A DNA stretch of 64,000 nt. It comes from Bedellia somnulentella. Taxonomy: Eukaryota > Arthropoda > Insecta > Lepidoptera > Bedelliidae. The stretch lies in contig OY755198.1 of the NCBI GenBank assembly GCA_963576735.1, positions 2,356,001 through 2,420,000 of the forward strand, read 5' to 3'. Under the pieces are notes generated by a model. The model had not been told where the DNA came from. It searched no databases and saw only the letters and a list, made by a program, of their open reading frames with translations. Of the stretch, positions 40,801 to 49,412 are shown one piece after another; position 1 is the stretch's first letter, and each line of letters starts with the position of its first letter. A program made the translations under genes and the position numbers.

Positions 40801-43335
40801 GACACCTGTGGGTAGAAAGGGGTAGCGACATTCTAAGCCGGCACTACAGGGCAATATATAATAATGAAGAAAATATAATATAAATTACCTCAAATCAAAC
40901 TTTTACGAAATATATCCCTAAGGTTAGTATAAGGTACTAATACTTTTGAATATCACGTGACATAAATGGCACCTAGAGTTAAGATAACCTAAGGTATGCT
41001 TTGTACAGTCTACTTACGTGATAGGGGGAATTTTTTTTTGGTGATGGTTCTCCAACCATACATGAATCACTTAAAAAGCCACAATTCAGTCAGTCGCCTC
41101 TTACTATTGGGCAGTGCTATTCTAAGCTAATGCTACATAGCATAGCCTTCAAATATGGGAAGGGTAATTAGTCTGGGTTAATTGTGTATATCTGTTTTTA
41201 GAAACTTAAATATATTTACCTCGCTATGGCAAGCATCTTTATGTGTTGTTAGATTTATCCAAGATCTAAATCCAATTATACATAATTCACATTTGAAATG
41301 ACTATTCACGTAAGCATCTGATAATTTCATTTCCTCCCTCTCCGCTATTATTTCTTCATCATTCAACATGATCAATTTGATACAATCTTCTTTATTATCT
41401 ACATCGAATTCATCATCTTGATTGTCTCCTTTAGAATCATCATTAACTGGTACATCTTCAATATCATTATCGATATTATCAAGATAATAATTTGTATCAA
41501 TATCTGATTCAACATCTATGTTCCGTTTTTTCTTTTTAGAAACTTTACTTTTCTTGCCTTTCTTTTTTTTTGTGTTCTGTAATCCATTATTTTTTGATAC
41601 ATCTTTTTTTAATTTAACCGAATCATCACAAAGTTTGAAATCGTCAGCAAATGTTAGTGGTTCTGTATGTTCATCCCCCGGTTCTACTTTAACATCGATA
41701 GTTACATTGCTATGTTGATAGCTGATAGGATTTAACAACGTATTTGTTTCTATACTGTCTACATCATTAAGATGATCAACAAATTCAAGAGGTACTTCAT
41801 TATCTTTTGGTTCATTTTTAACAGCATTGGGTTCGTTGTATACAGAATTGGTTTCATTTTTCAAGTCATCATCGGGTAAATTTATTCTGCTCACGTGAAA
41901 TATTTGTAGACATGATTTATTGCTTCTGACTTCTGGAAGTGTTTCTATCTGTAAAATTAATATTTTGGTTAAATTATTCAGAGAATAAGAAATTCTTTCT
42001 TGCATATTTAAAACATATTTACATTAAACTTACAATTGGTAATCTTTTTAACAACCTTTGGATGGTAACATAACATAACATTTACGCCAAATATCCGAAG
42101 GGGTTGGCAGAGGTACCAATACAAATACCAGGTGACAAAGTCACATGATGTTCATAGTACCCACGTTTTGCATGGACGGTGTACTCACATGCTAGGCATA
42201 TCGTCATTTTTGTACGAATACACTGTCACATGACTAAGTGCAACTCAGCCATGTGGGTTTGCTCATGATGTTTTCCCTCACTGTTAATAACCATGATAAA
42301 TTAACCATAAATATGACTTTGGATGGTAGATTCAGTATAATAAAGTAAAACTCCAAAGTTGTCAGCTTTGCCACTAATATCTGCCTCCTATCATGTGAGT
42401 ACACTGTACAAGCAAAATGAGAGTACTCTGAACACCAGGTGACAATTTCACATGATGTTCATATATACGGTGGATAGTTGAGTTTTATTATACATACATA
42501 CATATACTCACGGCTACAAATCCCTAAAAGGGGTAGCCAGAGCCGAGGAATTAGAAATTCCTCAGCCACCTTTGGAAGTTGCGTGGGGAAAAGATGGTGA
42601 AATAAAGGTTGTTGATGATGGGTCTCCAACCGCATCGCCCAAAACTCTTTTAAAAGCCCCAATACCGTTAGTCGCCTCTTACGTACACCCACTGGTAGAT
42701 TTGGGGTAGTGTTATTCTAAGCCGACACTACGGCAAACTATAATGTTAATAGAAAGGAATAAGTAATAGATAAAAATTCAAACCTCTTGAATGCAATTTG
42801 CGTTTTGCAAAGTAAGTTTTGCAGATAGAGCTTTTTTTTTAAACAGCACACATTTTCTGAGAATCGCTCTGCATTCCCAACACAGCATTAGCTGCCAATC
42901 CTTTAGCTGGGGACGAAATTAATATTAAACCAATTATCAGGTACACTAATACCTTCATTTTGACGACCAAATGGTCCACATACAATGGCCCACTAACCTG
43001 GGCTTAGTGTTTATATATTATTGTTATTTCAAACTAATAATATAAAAAACTTGTTGCAGATATTTCACACTTAAGAGCTATAAAATTTGAAATTACATTT
43101 CGTAGTATTTGGATTGAACTGAATATTTCAAAGTTATTATTGAAGTGTATTTCGATTAAGACGAATGTAAAATACAAGCTCTGGGGAATATTGATGTGTT
43201 GTTAACTATGTAACAATAGTTACTTACAATACTATCATTCAGTATTAGTTTGTAAAACTCTAAATACTGTGGAACCTCAGATACGTTGTACAACTTTCGC
43301 CCAAACACAAGACACACAGCACATATTCCATTCAT
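31811..43335 (-). CDS. ZNF-B: ZAD-C2H2 zinc-finger transcription factor, 11 exons
   Basis: Spliced model on the minus strand: 43335-43228, 42906-42784, 41948-41220, 40597-40401, 39761-39651, 37419-37323, 36384-36269, 35325-35214, 33980-33879, 32320-32192, 31882-31811. All introns are GT-AG and frame is kept, giving 631 aa. ZAD: CAVC (5-8) and CWEC (exon 2). Exon 3 holds a long acidic linker with a lysine-rich patch (about 204-219, probable NLS) and finger 1. Fingers at about 297-318, 327-347, 353-373, 378-399, 405-426, 434-454, 464-487 (H-X6-H), 497-518, 526-547, 557-578, 585-606. Exon sizes and phases parallel ZNF-A, its convergent neighbour. Likely a nuclear DNA-binding factor; target unknown. 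Its intron 5 contains an inverted copy of its own exon 3. Confidence 0.88.
31932..32124 (+). mobile_element. Family A retroposon, diverged
   Basis: Both ends present, centre eroded; it fills most of ZNF-B intron 10. Confidence 0.78.
32192..32320 (-). CDS. ZNF-B exon 10 (end of finger 10, finger 11)
   Basis: 43 codons, acceptor gaattacag, donor cat|gtaagt, phase 0/0. It completes finger 10 and encodes finger 11 (CTQCAATF, H-X4-H). A CR1-like LINE 3' end stops about 25 bp upstream, as at ZNF-A exon 12. Confidence 0.86.
32333..32490 (-). mobile_element. CR1-like LINE 3' end upstream of ZNF-B exon 10
   Basis: Minus strand reads 'gaccgccagttgtac', 'gtgcaataaagag' and an ATT-rich tail ending about 12 bp before the acceptor. 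Confidence 0.68.
32500..32950. other. AT-rich part of ZNF-B intron 9
   Basis: No recognisable feature. Confidence 0.4.
32955..33205 (-). mobile_element. RTE LINE 3' end
   Basis: Minus strand encodes GNVSRGRPRRTLLDQTESVL and CQDRTKWRSIVSVYPNGN with a (CATA)n tail. Confidence 0.84.
33263..33740. mobile_element. Family A cluster: minus fragment, plus subfamily 3 copy, plus 3' fragment
   Basis: 33263-33360 minus; 33446-33642 plus with a central deletion; 33655-33735 plus 3' end only. Confidence 0.75.
33879..33980 (-). CDS. ZNF-B exon 9 (half of finger 9, half of finger 10)
   Basis: 34 codons, phase 0/0, acceptor ttatttcag, donor agg|gtaaga. The helix SSTSLYVH is followed by a CHVCGKSYR knuckle. 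This is the counterpart of ZNF-A exon 11. Confidence 0.86.
34150..34390 (-). mobile_element. Family A retroposon, subfamily 3
   Basis: 'gccggcactacacg' end and 'gacacccgtgggtagaaagg'. It lies in ZNF-B intron 8. Confidence 0.84.
34617..34878 (+). mobile_element. Helitron-like element ending in CTAGT
   Basis: 'ataaatgagaacgttttgat' start, 'gcagaatgctagataatgac', and end 'gtctgtcaggtcagctagt'. CTRRT ends are a Helitron hallmark; the family is inferred. Confidence 0.6.
34910..35180 (+). mobile_element. Family B SINE, lacking the head
   Basis: 'atttatcatggttgttaacg' to 'gtgaacgtttatg' and (TTATG)n. It ends about 35 bp from ZNF-B exon 8. Confidence 0.86.
35214..35325 (-). CDS. ZNF-B exon 8 (finger 8, knuckle of finger 9)
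   Basis: 112 nt, phase 2 to 0, the same as ZNF-A exon 10. CSECNEKF then CPLCSK; acceptor ttatttcag, donor aag|gtaatt. Confidence 0.85.
35388..35730 (-). mobile_element. Family B SINE, full length
   Basis: Body plus head 'gggatttgaacattagtcgt' and 'gagctatcacgtcg'. Confidence 0.87.
35742..36255 (-). mobile_element. Family A retroposon, subfamily 3, split by a LINE 3' end
   Basis: 35742-35950 and 36225-36255 join across a minus-strand Jockey/CR1-like LINE 3' end. A short 'agaa' is repeated at the junctions. Confidence 0.82.
35950..36225 (-). mobile_element. Jockey/CR1-like LINE 3' end inserted in family A
   Basis: Inverse of the 46400-46745 sequence, including 'aatcacataacgtgagaaga' from the end of the reverse transcriptase frame. 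Confidence 0.78.
36269..36384 (-). CDS. ZNF-B exon 7 (finger 7)
   Basis: 116 nt, acceptor caccccccag, donor gtaagt, phase 0 to 2. CSECDKKF with an unusual H-X6-H spacing, like finger 4 of ZNF-A. Confidence 0.85.
36443..36622 (+). mobile_element. Family A retroposon lacking its 5' end
   Basis: Starts at 'gcatttaagggatttttggg' and runs to the tail. Confidence 0.83.
36763..37010 (-). mobile_element. Family A retroposon, subfamily 3
   Basis: Full length. Confidence 0.85.
37042..37296 (+). mobile_element. Family A retroposon, full length
   Basis: Its (TATG)n tail ends about 25 bp from ZNF-B exon 6. Confidence 0.85.
37323..37419 (-). CDS. ZNF-B exon 6 (end of finger 5, finger 6)
   Basis: 97 nt, acceptor actcttgcag, donor aag|gtaaca, phase 2 to 0. 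It supplies the last His of finger 5 and finger 6 (CPQCGKIY, H-X3-H). Confidence 0.85.
37472..37678 (+). mobile_element. Family A retroposon, subfamily 2, central deletion
   Basis: 'gtgtagtgtcggcttagaat' to tail; about 40 bp missing after 'aagtgatt'. Confidence 0.83.
37690..37955 (-). mobile_element. Family B SINE, lacking the head
   Basis: 'cataaacgttcacgccgttt' to 'accgttaacaaccatgataa'. It borders the inverted ZNF-B exon copy. Confidence 0.86.
37980..38708 (+). pseudogene. Inverted, damaged copy of ZNF-B exon 3 and adjoining intron
   Basis: Reads on + what ZNF-B reads on - at about 42060-41315: intron end, acceptor ttaactttacag, then about 615 bp of the acidic-linker exon. Identity is about 95% by eye. 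One A is missing from the A-run before the lysine patch (8 instead of 9), which shifts the frame, so it is not coding. It stops in GCGGAGAG, before finger 1. It lies in ZNF-B intron 5, antisense to the gene. Confidence 0.9.
38713..39570. mobile_element. Mariner-like foldback element with two transposase C-termini
   Basis: TATACAGGGTGGCTCATTCA and its inverse end the element, with TA (or TATA) flanks. Arms of about 340 bp. The left arm on the minus strand encodes RVENCIEKNGGHFEHLL plus stop and the right arm on the plus strand CNGGHFEHLL plus stop, the usual end of mariner-type DDE transposases. Confidence 0.85.
39651..39761 (-). CDS. ZNF-B exon 5 (end of finger 4, most of finger 5)
   Basis: 111 nt, phase 2/2, acceptor attttcag, donor gtaagt. 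It completes finger 4 (H-X4-H) and carries CNECNKVF plus the first His of finger 5. Confidence 0.85.
40106..40335 (-). mobile_element. Family A retroposon, subfamily 2
   Basis: Near complete; it lies in ZNF-B intron 4. A tail-like 'catacatacatatactcacg' fragment sits at 39792-39830. Confidence 0.82.
40401..40597 (-). CDS. ZNF-B exon 4 (fingers 2, 3 and knuckle of 4)
   Basis: Acceptor attttccag, donor gtgagt, phase 0 in and 2 out. It encodes CSTCSTRF, CSICDVKF and the CELCDCVS knuckle. Confidence 0.86.
40618..40856 (-). mobile_element. Family A retroposon, subfamily 3
   Basis: Starts 20 bp upstream of the ZNF-B exon 4 acceptor. Confidence 0.84.
40905..41143 (-). mobile_element. Degenerate family B then family A fragments
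   Basis: 40915-41030 keeps 'gtgatagggg' and other B blocks; 41032-41143 keeps 'ggtgatggttctccaacc' and 'cagtcgcctctta'. Confidence 0.6.
41220..41948 (-). CDS. ZNF-B exon 3 (acidic linker, basic patch, finger 1)
   Basis: 243 codons in one exon, phase 0/0; acceptor attttacag, donor gag|gtaaat. Acidic linker, lysine-rich patch, second acidic stretch, then finger 1 (CELCIIGF, H-X4-H). ZNF-A spreads the equivalent region over exons 3-5. A damaged inverted copy lies at about 37980-38708. Confidence 0.88.
42056..42330 (-). mobile_element. Family B SINE with target duplication
   Basis: Body 42067-42315 between direct repeats TTTGGATGGTA. A plus-strand fragment of the same family follows at about 42385-42470. 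Confidence 0.82.
42494..42735 (-). mobile_element. Family A retroposon, full length
   Basis: All blocks; it lies in ZNF-B intron 2, about 50 bp from exon 2. Confidence 0.85.
42784..42906 (-). CDS. ZNF-B exon 2 (second half of ZAD)
   Basis: 41 codons, acceptor cgtccccag. The encoded LCWECRAILRKCVLFKKKAL is the second ZAD CxxC and helix. The donor gag|gtttga is weak, so the 3' boundary is less certain than the others. Confidence 0.78.
43228..43335 (-). CDS. ZNF-B exon 1 (first half of ZAD)
   Basis: 36 codons starting MNGICAVCLVFGRKLY; donor att|gtaagt, phase 0. Same length and phase as ZNF-A exon 1. Confidence 0.85.
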
Positions 43336-44157
43336 ATTGAATCAAATTATAGAAGCAATTGTTTCCTGAATCATTGTCTCATTCAATCACATAAGTTTCG
43401 TACTTATTTATATTTAATGCAATTGCATTTTCGGTAAGCAATGAAAGGTACAGACAAGAACAACCAATTACAATTACATGTTTTTCGTCAATGGCAGTGT
43501 ATAAGCTATTGCCAAAGTCATATGCCAGTATGAAGTATTAGAAGCACATATAATATTATGATATTGTTTTTCTTTTCTAATTAACTTGGTACGGTAAGTA
43601 CCCACCTATTTAGGATAAGCGAAACACATACATTTATTTCTATAACATATTAGTATTAGAAGGTGAAAAAAATTACAATAAAATTATAAATTTTCAATAT
43701 TTTTAATAACAGGTAATTATTTATTTATTTTATATGGATCAGCAGCAGCAACACATTTTATAGTAGGTTAAAACAGTATAGTAAATAAAGCCAACAACCT
43801 CAGACCAACTACCTACTTATAGACAGATAACGCGCGTGGCACCCTATATGTCTCTCCTTCGTACAATCGGTGTTGACACAAAAACAATTTTGCCTCGCTT
43901 GTGATAATTTGGTAAGGCTTTTCTCATGCTTTCAATAACGACAAACATATAATGTTACCAAACATGTATGGCAAATATCCTCAAATAATAAGTATATAAA
44001 TAGATAATTTATGAGCAAAGAATAAACTAAAATACAACACATACCTAATTACAATGACTAATCAATAAATAGACAAAAATCACCAGATTTTTGTCCCAAC
44101 GAGTACCACCAAAACCTGTACCATGGCTACTCCGTGGGAATAAAAACGTATTTTAAT
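43336..44157. promoter_or_regulatory. Upstream region of ZNF-B, no clear element
   Basis: AT-rich sequence unusually free of repeats for this window, so promoter and 5' leader probably lie here. No TATA box or initiator could be singled out. Confidence 0.3.
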
Positions 44158-44290
44158 CTTTTTGTTCATGAAAACCTCATGTGGGGATTATTACTAATAA
44201 ATAAAGGAAAGAAATTTTTTTTTCCCGCCTCCCGCCTGTGTCAAAATTTTTCTTTCCTTTATTTATTCTTTATTTATTAGTAATAAAAAA
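44158..44290. mobile_element. Family D SINE tails in opposite orientation
   Basis: 'tttgttcatgaaaacctcat' and 'gcctgtgtcaaaatttttct' with the central head lost. Confidence 0.65.
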
Positions 44291-44485
44291 GTAGTTTAAA
44301 AATCATTCTAAAAGGGTAATAGATTAATAATATTTTTGTTAAAATAAAACAACTCTTTAAATCAAATATTCATTATAATTTAATACACGTTACCTTAGTC
44401 AAATTCAACATAGATTAAATCAACAATCAAAGTTACTGTTTTTTAAACAATATTTTTTTTATTAGTTCCGACTACTTTCCTTGTT

Positions 44486-45376
44486 CATAGTAATGTGTGC
44501 CTACACTCAGCGGGACCCCCTATCCTAAAACGATATAAGTATGTCTAGGATTTAGTTCCAAATTAGTTCTATCAAATGCAGTCAAAATTTGATTTTGTTC
44601 CGTCAAAATGGAAGAAGGGCGTTGGTTTTAATTCGACCTCCAGCCAGCGGAACACTTTTTATTTATAGGTCACAGGAACTTCAAATGGGTGTCAAACTTT
44701 AGTTCTACTTTCATTTATTCCGATCTAAGTGAAAACGGTGTTCTAGCGTAAATAATTACAAAAATAACAAGGTTCAAAAGAACCTCCAGCCAGCGGCCAA
44801 CTTTTTTCAATGTTGCTGTGGGAACCTAAAAGTTACATCAATCTCTTCCCTTTGTTTAGTTCTACTCGATACCTATAATTACTAAATTGTGAAAGTATGT
44901 ATTTCACTGTATAAATAAAAAGCATACTTGAAGGTTTCTGTTTTTCATTGTTAACTATTAAAAGATAAAATAGAAGCATTTAAAACCGATAATTGAGTAG
45001 AACTAAACAAAGGGAAGAGATTGATGTAACTTTTAGGTCCCCACAGCATCATTGAAAAAAGTTGGCCGCTGGCTGGAGGTTCTTTTGAACCTTGTTATTT
45101 TTGTAATTATTTACGCTAGAACACCGTTTTCACTTAGATCGGAATAAATGAAAGTAGAACTAAAGTTTGACACCCTTTTGAAGTTCCTGTGACCTATAAA
45201 TAAAAAGTGTCCCGCTGGCTGGAGGTCGAATTAAAACCAACGCCCTTCTTCCATTTTGACGGAACAAAATCAAATTTTGACTGCATTTGATAGAACTAAT
45301 TTGGAACTAAATCATAGACATACTCATATCGTTTTAGGACAGGGGGTCCCGCTGAGTGTAGGCACACCATAGTAAT
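44486..45376. mobile_element. Foldback element with 9-bp target duplication CATAGTAAT
   Basis: 873 bp (44495-45367) between perfect CATAGTAAT direct repeats. Termini GTGTGCCTACACTCAGCGGG and inverse; arms of about 380 bp, loop of about 110 bp. No coding capacity. A 9-bp duplication fits Mutator-like or classical Foldback elements. Confidence 0.92.
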
Positions 45377-45618
45377 TATCTTATTCACATGATGAATTCT
45401 CACTTCTATAGGATTATTGAGATTTCGAAGTGGGCAGCACCGTTGTTTTTTGTTGTTGAAGGTTATGTTTAGAATTAAATCAAAAACACAGGTAAAACTT
45501 CTATTGTAAATCTAATAAAGTTCATAAACTTTAAATATATTCCGAGTTTTCTATGATACGCCACTGCGAAGTGATTCATCTGGGGCTTTTTACTCACTTC
45601 GATAACTGCACTCCAAAA

Positions 45619-45997
45619 CTGCTTACTGGTAAAATGTAGTAAATGCGTTTCTTACAAAAAAATAGTTAATAATACATTTATATGTAATTTTTGACGCTCT
45701 TTCTACTGGAAAAACGCAATAAATGATAGGACTGTTAATTACAGGTCATTTCTCAATTACAGGTCAAATATGATAAGTGCACACCCATGCTAAAAATAAT
45801 ATTTTTTTTCCACAATATTTATAAGAAAATGGCCTCTCATATGCTACCGCAAACAAGAACGTTAAATTTCCAATAATTTATTAAATACATTTCTGCAAAA
45901 TCTTATTTAGATGTTAGTAAAAAAAATACTTAAACTTTGAAAACCCTATATCTCCGTTTAACAAAATGTGTATTTACTACATTTTACCAGTAAGCAG
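45619..45997. mobile_element. MITE with TIR CTGCTTACTGGTAAAATGTA
   Basis: A 25-bp near-perfect inverted repeat at the ends; AT-rich body. Confidence 0.8.
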
Positions 45998-46760
45998 AAG
46001 ATATATATTTTTGCGCGAAAAATTTAAAGATATTGGCATTTTAACTGTCCCTTGCCAATACATATTTGAGAATTTAATGTATGCTAAAAAGAATATATGT
46101 CAATTTAGTAAAGTTAGTGATAGGCATACTGTTAACACTCGAAATAAGGACAAACTTAACGTACCGAAGTGGAGACTTAATAAAGTAAGTAACTCCTTTA
46201 TGGGACTATCCCTCCAAATGTTCAACAAACTTCATTCTGACATGTTGGAATTGACTGTGGCATCTTTTAAAAAGGCAATTAAAGCAATGCTTTTAAAGAA
46301 ATCTTACTACAGTGTTCAAGATTTTTTAAACGACAAGGACCCAACGCGCACATGACCGTGTCCGTAAAGCTATAAATCTTCCCTCGTTATTCCCAGGAAT
46401 AATTGTCTGGTGAGGATTTTTCTTCTCACGTTATGTGATTGGTTTTTTGTGATGGACAATTTATTTTTATTATGTCAAACAAGCGTTTGGTTTTGTCGCA
46501 TAGAAAATCTTTTATAAAGTAGAAACATGTTAATAAACTGAAATTGTACAAACCATGTTTTGAAAAAATGAAAAAATGTGAATGTAAAGAGTTTCTTTGT
46601 TGCTTCTTCTCTTTACGAACACCTTCCGAAGCAACGGACTAATGATAAATTTAAAAACATTTGACGTTCAAAAAATGTTAGTTTTTAACTTAATTTTGAA
46701 GAATAAACTTTTTGACTTTTTTGACTTTTTTTTTTGACTTTTTATTATAAACAAGGTCTC
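45998..46760 (+). mobile_element. Jockey/CR1-like LINE, 5'-truncated, reverse transcriptase C-terminus and 3' end
   Basis: An open frame to 46355 ends TRNKDKLNVPKWRLNKVSNS, FMGLSLQMFNKL and LKKSYYSVQDFLNDKDPTRT, the standard C-terminus of this LINE group. A 3' untranslated part follows, closing in T-rich 'ttttgac' repeats. Confidence 0.85.
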
Positions 46761-47400
46761 TGCCCTAATCAAGCTTACTTCCTACGAGTCCAAAATTTGA
46801 TTTGTTTCACGTATTCGCACAATATTATCAAAAATCGATGAATAAACAAAGCTTTTATTATTTCTCAAACAAGATTGTGGCAAACTGTCACTTTGGACAG
46901 TTTGCCGCAATCAAAAAACAGGTTACACCGTAAGGGACAAAAAATAACAGTACTAGCTCTTTCTATCTTTAGGAATTTTATAATTAGCTATCTTTTTTCT
47001 GCTCGTCGTGACGTATTCTTTATCTCTCTAGTTGTGAATGCTCTAAGCCAATAACAAATAATCACAAGTTAAAATAAAACACACACACAGCTAATTAAAA
47101 AGAAAAGTAATTAAACTAAACTATCTATAATAAAAATGAACAACAACAGAAAAAGAAAAAAAACACAAAAACGTTAAACAATTGAGAAATGTATAATATA
47201 AATAATATAAATTGAGAATAATAATTGATGATACTTGAATAATAATGTGTGTGATGTGTGTAATCTGTGTGATGATGAGTGTGAAGGTTAATATGATTGT
47301 ATTAACATACATAACGTTATATATTATTAAAACCTTATTTAAACAATAGAAATGGTTAACTCTACCTAAGCAATACAATCAATATTCTTTGCCTTACTTA
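46761..47400. other. AT-rich intergenic, no gene
   Basis: Only a small hairpin around 'aaactgtcactttggacagttt' (46877-46900) stands out. Confidence 0.4.
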
Positions 47401-47407
47401 TGGGGTT

Positions 47408-47702
47408 CAATTGACCTAGACTTCGCTTTTAAAACATACCCTTTTTATACTTTAAATCGATTAAGGACATAAACATCAGGTCAAATAAATCAAAAGATTT
47501 TTTTTAAATTTCATCTGAGGCTAAGAACCTCGCTATATTTTCTCAGTTTGATCTAGGCAGTGACACTTTTTATGTATTAATCATTTTGAAAATTACAGTA
47601 TTTTAGATACGCATCCCATAGGCAAAACTGTTTAGTTTTATGCCTTCAATCGATTTAAAATATAAAAAGGGTATGTTTTAAAAACGAGGTCTAGGCCAAT
47701 TG
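47408..47702. mobile_element. MITE family F, copy 1
   Basis: TIR of the type 'caattggcctagac' with 'acataccctttttata' and inverse just inside. Copy 2 is at 60423. Confidence 0.8.
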
Positions 47703-47752
47703 CAAGCTTAATTATTAAGTTAAAAGTATTCAAAGATTAAAGAGGGGGTTGT

Positions 47753-47883
47753 GTATAGTTCAGACGCTTAGATAGTGTCGCTCTTTTTTTTTTATTGCGC
47801 CGCATTGGCGTGCGCCGCAGAACATCACATGATGCCGTCTCACGACACACGACGAGACACTATCTAAGCTTATGAACTATAAC
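47753..47883. mobile_element. Short foldback element
   Basis: 'tatagttcagacgcttagat' and inverse flank a 'ttgcgccgcattggcgtgcg' loop. Confidence 0.78.
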
Positions 47884-47896
47884 AAAAAAGGAAAAT

Positions 47897-48195
47897 CATA
47901 CATACGTACATATACTCACGCCATTAGTTCCCATTGGGGTAGGCAGAGACTATCGATCGCCACTTCGTACGATCCTGACAAACCTTTCTAGCTTCGTTTT
48001 CATCCATATATTTTTTTATACATGCTCTTTTATTCTTCATACTACGGACGCCTGCCTTTTTGAGTACACTCTCAATTTGGTCCAAGTGTGTTCTCCGTGG
48101 TTGTCCTCTATCATCCTCTCTATGTGCCCAAACCAACTCAACATTCCTTTTTCTATCTTTCTGACAATATCATCTTTCACATCACACTTTTCACG
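47897..48195 (-). mobile_element. RTE LINE 3' end
   Basis: Minus strand encodes QPRRTHLDQIESVLKKAGVR and CQDRTKWRSIVSAYPNGN; tail (CATA)n. Confidence 0.84.
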
Positions 48196-48376
48196 AAAGT
48201 GGAAGTGAAAGCAAAATCATTATACAGTTTTTTACAATTCAGTTATATACTTACCTAAAAAATACAGCCACATCTACAAGAATGCTTAATTTTCGAACAT
48301 AATAATAATATACTTTGACTCTGATATAATAATATATATTTCAAACTAATAAAAAAAAGTAGGACTAAAATAGTAT

Positions 48377-48496
48377 ATTTCAATACAAGTGCGGAATGGC
48401 TGTCATTGCAAAGAGTTCCGACAAATGTCAACCCGAGCCGAAGGCGAGGGTTTACAGTCGGAACGAGTTGCAATGACGGTTCCGCACGTGTATTGA
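48377..48496. mobile_element. Foldback element, 120 bp
   Basis: 'ttcaatacaagtgcggaa' and inverse; 'gtcattgcaa' paired with 'ttgcaatgac'. Confidence 0.78.
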
Positions 48497-48506
48497 ACGA
48501 CTATTT

Positions 48507-49150
48507 TTAATACAGTTGCGAAAAAATGAAGCAATTTTATAAAATAATAAAAAAAAAACAACTAAAATTGGAAAGAAAATTTCTGGAAAATGGCGGAACC
48601 GTAAACCATAGAGAAAGTAGACTTTGAGCGAGAAATTTTTTCAACCATTCTGGTGGATAAAGGAGACTATGCCCATACAGCCGTCTACAGTAGAATCTTT
48701 TTATTGATATGAAATTAAGTGACATGAAATTAAACCTAACCCAACTCATTAAGTCAAATCACTAAATCTGATATTGAAACAAATTAGTAGCTTCTTTTTA
48801 GAAACATATCTATAGTCTGATTTTTAATTCGAGTCAGTAAAATGACAGGTGCAACTGTCACTGATACATACAAAAAGATGTGTCAGTGACAGTTGCACCT
48901 GTCATTTTACTGACTCGAATTAAAAATCAGACTTTACGTATTTGTATAAAACATAAAAACTGCTTTGATTTTTTTTGTGTTCAAAACTTCATGGTTGGTG
49001 CATCTTTATAATAAACATTATTTTGACAGTTGGGAAAGAAAAAGCACTAGTGCGGGAATGGCAAAAAAAGCACGAGTGTGTAATAGCCCACATCCCGAAC
49101 GATATACGTCCCTGCAATACGTCACTTTTTGAGCAACTGTATTAAAAATG
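48507..49150. mobile_element. MITE with TIR TTTTAATACAGTTGC
   Basis: Inverted ends bound about 640 bp; a perfect palindrome at 48814-48933 is nested inside. It ends 175 bp before the PRDM9-like start. Confidence 0.75.
48814..48933. repeat. Perfect palindrome, 51-bp arms
   Basis: 'agtctgatttttaattcgag' and exact inverse with an 18-bp spacer; arms without mismatch, so a recent foldback. Confidence 0.9.
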
Positions 49151-49324
49151 AAGTTTCCCTTTGCATATCGCAACGCAAATCTACTGAATAAAAAAAAGTG
49201 CGGGAAGGAAATGGCGGGAATAATTACTAAATAATCTATTTGAAAGTTTTCATTGCAAGATTTAAACTTACTTTATATTTCAAATTAGATTAACTTTTAC
49301 TACATATTTTTTAAACTTAATTAA

Positions 49325-49412
49325 ATGGATTGCGATTTCAAGAGAAAGCTGCGAAACATAAGTCGCGTAAATTACGCGGATTTCCCTGACCTTAATCCAG
49401 ATGAATATATTT
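49325..49412 (+). CDS. PRDM9-like exon 1
   Basis: 29 codons plus 1 nt; MDCDFKRKLRN start, donor gtaagt, phase 1. The first in-frame ATG after an AT-rich leader. Confidence 0.78.
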
